From Streptomyces varsoviensis (GTDB taxonomy: Bacteria > Actinomycetota > Actinomycetes > Streptomycetales > Streptomycetaceae): a stretch of 64,000 nucleotides of DNA. Shown one piece after another: positions 62,380 to 64,000 of the stretch (its first letter is position 1; every line of letters begins with the position of its first letter). The position numbers and the translations under genes are program-made. Location of the stretch: the NCBI RefSeq assembly GCF_000718635.1, contig NZ_JOBF01000027.1:62001-126000 (forward strand), written 5' to 3'. The notes beneath the pieces were generated by a model. The model saw nothing but the letters and a program-made list of their open reading frames with translations, was not told the origin of the DNA and did not search any database.

Positions 62380-62929
62380 GCTGCCCGCTATGCGTCAAGA
62401 TCTGCGGGACAAGACGGAGTCGGGGGCACGGGGGAGTGTCGCAGGGGTGTCGGGGAGCGCTGGGGGGATGTGGGGGTGGATTGCCTGCGGGTGGGCGGTC
62501 GCGTTCGCCGGGCTGCATTTCTTCTGGGGGCTCGGCGGTAGCTGGGGCTTGAGCGTTTCCGCGGGCCCGCTGGCCGACGAACGTCCCCTCTGGTTCGTCG
62601 TGGTGGGACTGTGGGGCGTGGGGGCGCTGTGCCTGGTCGGCGGCGTCCTGGGGCGGCTGCTCGCCGGGCGGCGGCGGCCCGGGCCGGTGGGGCGGGTGCT
62701 CGCGTTCCTGGGGTGGTGCGTCAGCGCCGTGCTGCTGGGGCGCGGCCTCGCCGTCGAGGTGCTGCTGCTGACCGGTGACTCGGGGCCGGGGCCGGGCGTC
62801 AGTTCGGCTCAGCGCCTGTGGACCCTGCTGTTGTGGAACCCCTGGTTCCTGCTCGGCGGCCTCATCTTCGGCCTCGCCGCGTGGGAGTTCGGAAAGGCGC
62901 GAGGGGGCAGTCGCGGTAGCGCTCCCTGA
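62378..62929 (+). CDS. DUF3995-type membrane protein
   Basis: 183 residues, four TM. WAVAFAGLHFFWGLGGSWGL in TM1 is typical of DUF3995; VVGLWGVGALCLVGGVLGRLL, VLAFLGWCVSAVLLGRGL and WNPWFLLGGLIFGLAAWEF follow. ATG 62378 or 62390. Function unknown. Confidence 0.8.
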   Translation: MLPAMRQDLRDKTESGARGSVAGVSGSAGGMWGWIACGWAVAFAGLHFFWGLGGSWGLSVSAGPLADERPLWFVVVGLWGVGALCLVGGVLGRLLAGRRRPGPVGRVLAFLGWCVSAVLLGRGLAVEVLLLTGDSGPGPGVSSAQRLWTLLLWNPWFLLGGLIFGLAAWEFGKARGGSRGSAP

Positions 62930-63000
62930 CGGCCGTACGTCCCGGGGTCACGCCCGCCCGGGCCCTCGGCGAGCGCTTCGCTTCGCTACCGTCGGGCGGC

Positions 63001-63549
63001 ATGAGCGATCTCGACGAGCCGATTCACCTTGCGCCGCACGATCCGGCCTGGGCGGCGCGGGGGCGCGAATTGGCGGAGGCCGTGGCGGCGGCGCTCGGCG
63101 GGCTGGCGGTGGAGGTGGCGCATATCGGGTCCACGGCAGTGCCTGGTCTGGTGGCCAAGCCGATCATCGACATCCAGGTCGGTTGCCCGAACGCCGAGGC
63201 CACGGCCGTCGTCCGGCGCCTTGAAGGTCTCGCCTACGAGCACTTGGGCCAGGCCGGCGTCCCCGGCCGGGAGTATTTGCGCCGGCGTTCCGGGCAGCCC
63301 GGGCAATCGCAGTCCGGGCAGCCGGTCAATGTTCATGTCGTGGAGCGGCGCGGGCGGCTGTGGGTCGACAACCTTCTCTTCCGCGACTATCTGCGCTCGC
63401 ACCCGGAGGCCGTGTCCGAGTACGCGGCGGCCAAGCGGTACGCCGCCGAGCGGGCGCCGCACCTCCTGGCTTACTCGGAGCTGAAGGCCCGGACCGTAAC
63501 CCGGATCATGACCGCCGCCCGCGCCGCAGCTCGTTCCCCTGTGACGTGA
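63001..63549 (+). CDS. GrpB/UPF0157 family protein
   Basis: 182 residues. PHDPAWAARGRELAEAV, HIGSTAVPGLVAKPIIDIQVG (the family's nucleotidyltransferase-like motif), NVHVVERRG, NLLFRDYLRSHPEAVSEYAAAKR. A SGQPGQSQSGQP insertion from an imperfect repeat lies before NVHVV. Function unclear; nucleotidyltransferase fold in the family. Confidence 0.9.
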   Translation: MSDLDEPIHLAPHDPAWAARGRELAEAVAAALGGLAVEVAHIGSTAVPGLVAKPIIDIQVGCPNAEATAVVRRLEGLAYEHLGQAGVPGREYLRRRSGQPGQSQSGQPVNVHVVERRGRLWVDNLLFRDYLRSHPEAVSEYAAAKRYAAERAPHLLAYSELKARTVTRIMTAARAAARSPVT

Positions 63550-63634
63550 CCTCCCGCCGCGCCGCAGCTCGTTCCCTGAGACGCGACCTCCCGCGGCACC
63601 ACGGCCCGTTCTCCCACGGGCCCTGCCCGCCCCC

Positions 63635-64000
63635 CTACCGCCCCGGCGCCCGCCCCGTCGACTCTCGCGGGTGCACGCGCGTCGGGAGGAGCGTGCGGAC
63701 CGTGCGGCGGGTGCCGTCGCGGACTTCCAGGAGGCGGGTCACGGCGAGTGCGCCGGCCTCCTCGACCGGGACGTCCAGGGCGGTCACGGACGGTACGGTC
63801 GCGCCGAGCGCGGTGAGGTCGTCGGCGGCGGCGAGGCTCACGTCCTCGGGCACCCGCACGCCCGCCGCCGTCAGCCCGTGCAGCAGGCCCAGCGCGAGAT
63901 AGCTGTTGTACGCGACCACGGCGCCCGCCCCGGCCGGCAGCTCGGCGGCGGCGCCGATGCCCGCGTCGAAGGTCGGGGGCAGCGGCCCCAGTACGCGCAG
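63635..64000 (-). CDS. LacI-family regulator, C-terminal part (runs off window)
   Basis: Frame open to the window edge, so the N-terminal HTH is outside. AVVAYNSYLALGLLHGLTAAGVRVPEDVSLAAADDLTALG is the characteristic sugar-binding segment (NDxxAxGxxxALxxxGxxVPxDVSVxGxDD), and PVEEAGALAVTRLLEVRDG follows. Represses a carbohydrate operon in this family; ligand unknown. Confidence 0.88.
   Translation of the reverse strand: MRVLGPLPPTFDAGIGAAAELPAGAGAVVAYNSYLALGLLHGLTAAGVRVPEDVSLAAADDLTALGATVPSVTALDVPVEEAGALAVTRLLEVRDGTRRTVRTLLPTRVHPRESTGRAPGR

Overview
The window is chromosomal DNA of a Streptomyces or very close actinomycete. It has very high GC, GTG and TTG starts, many 4-nt stop/start overlaps, and a block (pssA, psd, acyl-CoA dehydrogenase, MaoC, CitE, meaA, ccr, TetR, double 3-hydroxyacyl-CoA dehydrogenase) with the gene order I recall from the SCO6467-SCO6475 region of S. 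coelicolor. No rRNA, tRNA or CRISPR array was seen.

Layout. 1-2060: 3' part of a class I terpene synthase followed by a cytochrome P450 (terpenoid pair). 2110-3882: BCCT compatible-solute transporter. 4027-5184: glycerate kinase. 5466-6749: GT87-like membrane glycosyltransferase behind an AT-rich promoter/operator, ending at a strong bidirectional terminator. 6940-8455: psd-pssA phospholipid operon. 8626-14765: ethylmalonyl-CoA pathway operon, whose promoter carries a perfect palindrome exactly between -35 and -10; a TetR gene and a duplicated 3-hydroxyacyl-CoA dehydrogenase lie upstream on the same strand. 18275-30760: mixed genes: HEAT protein, GNAT, RidA, Rv2578c-type radical SAM with an SOS-like box, SRPBCC protein, a 164-bp palindromic MITE-like element, an MFS transporter fused to carboxypeptidase-regulatory-like repeats, a SpoIIE-type phosphatase, a methyltransferase, an epoxide hydrolase, a FAH-family enzyme with a palindromic operator, and a P-loop kinase.

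30854-34996 is an accessory island of small lineage-specific genes (46 aa, GRDP-like, single-TM CxxC, 111 aa) next to a regulator gene that is an in-frame tandem duplication (999-bp period) of a helix-turn-helix/TPR unit, both copies lacking the first HTH helices. 35049-38987: DHA2 MFS exporter convergent with a large-subunit catalase (katE type).

39184-49559 is a nine-gene minus-strand operon that looks like an undescribed biosynthetic cluster. In order of transcription: radical SAM/SPASM enzyme, two divergent S-adenosylhomocysteinase-like proteins, a D-2-hydroxyacid dehydrogenase, a NodU/CmcH-type carbamoyltransferase, a Nudix hydrolase, a canonical ahcY, a P450 and a histidine phosphatase. 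The two SAHH-like paralogues keep the NAD fold and some catalytic residues but lack the catalytic Glu and the C-terminal Lys-Tyr tail.

50208-54414: LCP-family cell-wall ligase with a DUF6542-like membrane protein, a small ORF, an unusual non-coding array of seven approximately 43-bp units with a GGTMCGTACC core, and a GNAT. 54419-59467: MFS exporter divergent from an AraC regulator, and a quinone-oxidoreductase-type MDR divergent from a GlxA-type regulator. 59574-61796: a lower-GC gene for a delta-endotoxin (Cry)-like protein flanked by beta-trefoil-like modules, probably acquired. 62378-64000: DUF3995 membrane protein, GrpB-family protein, and the 3' end of a LacI-type regulator running off the window.
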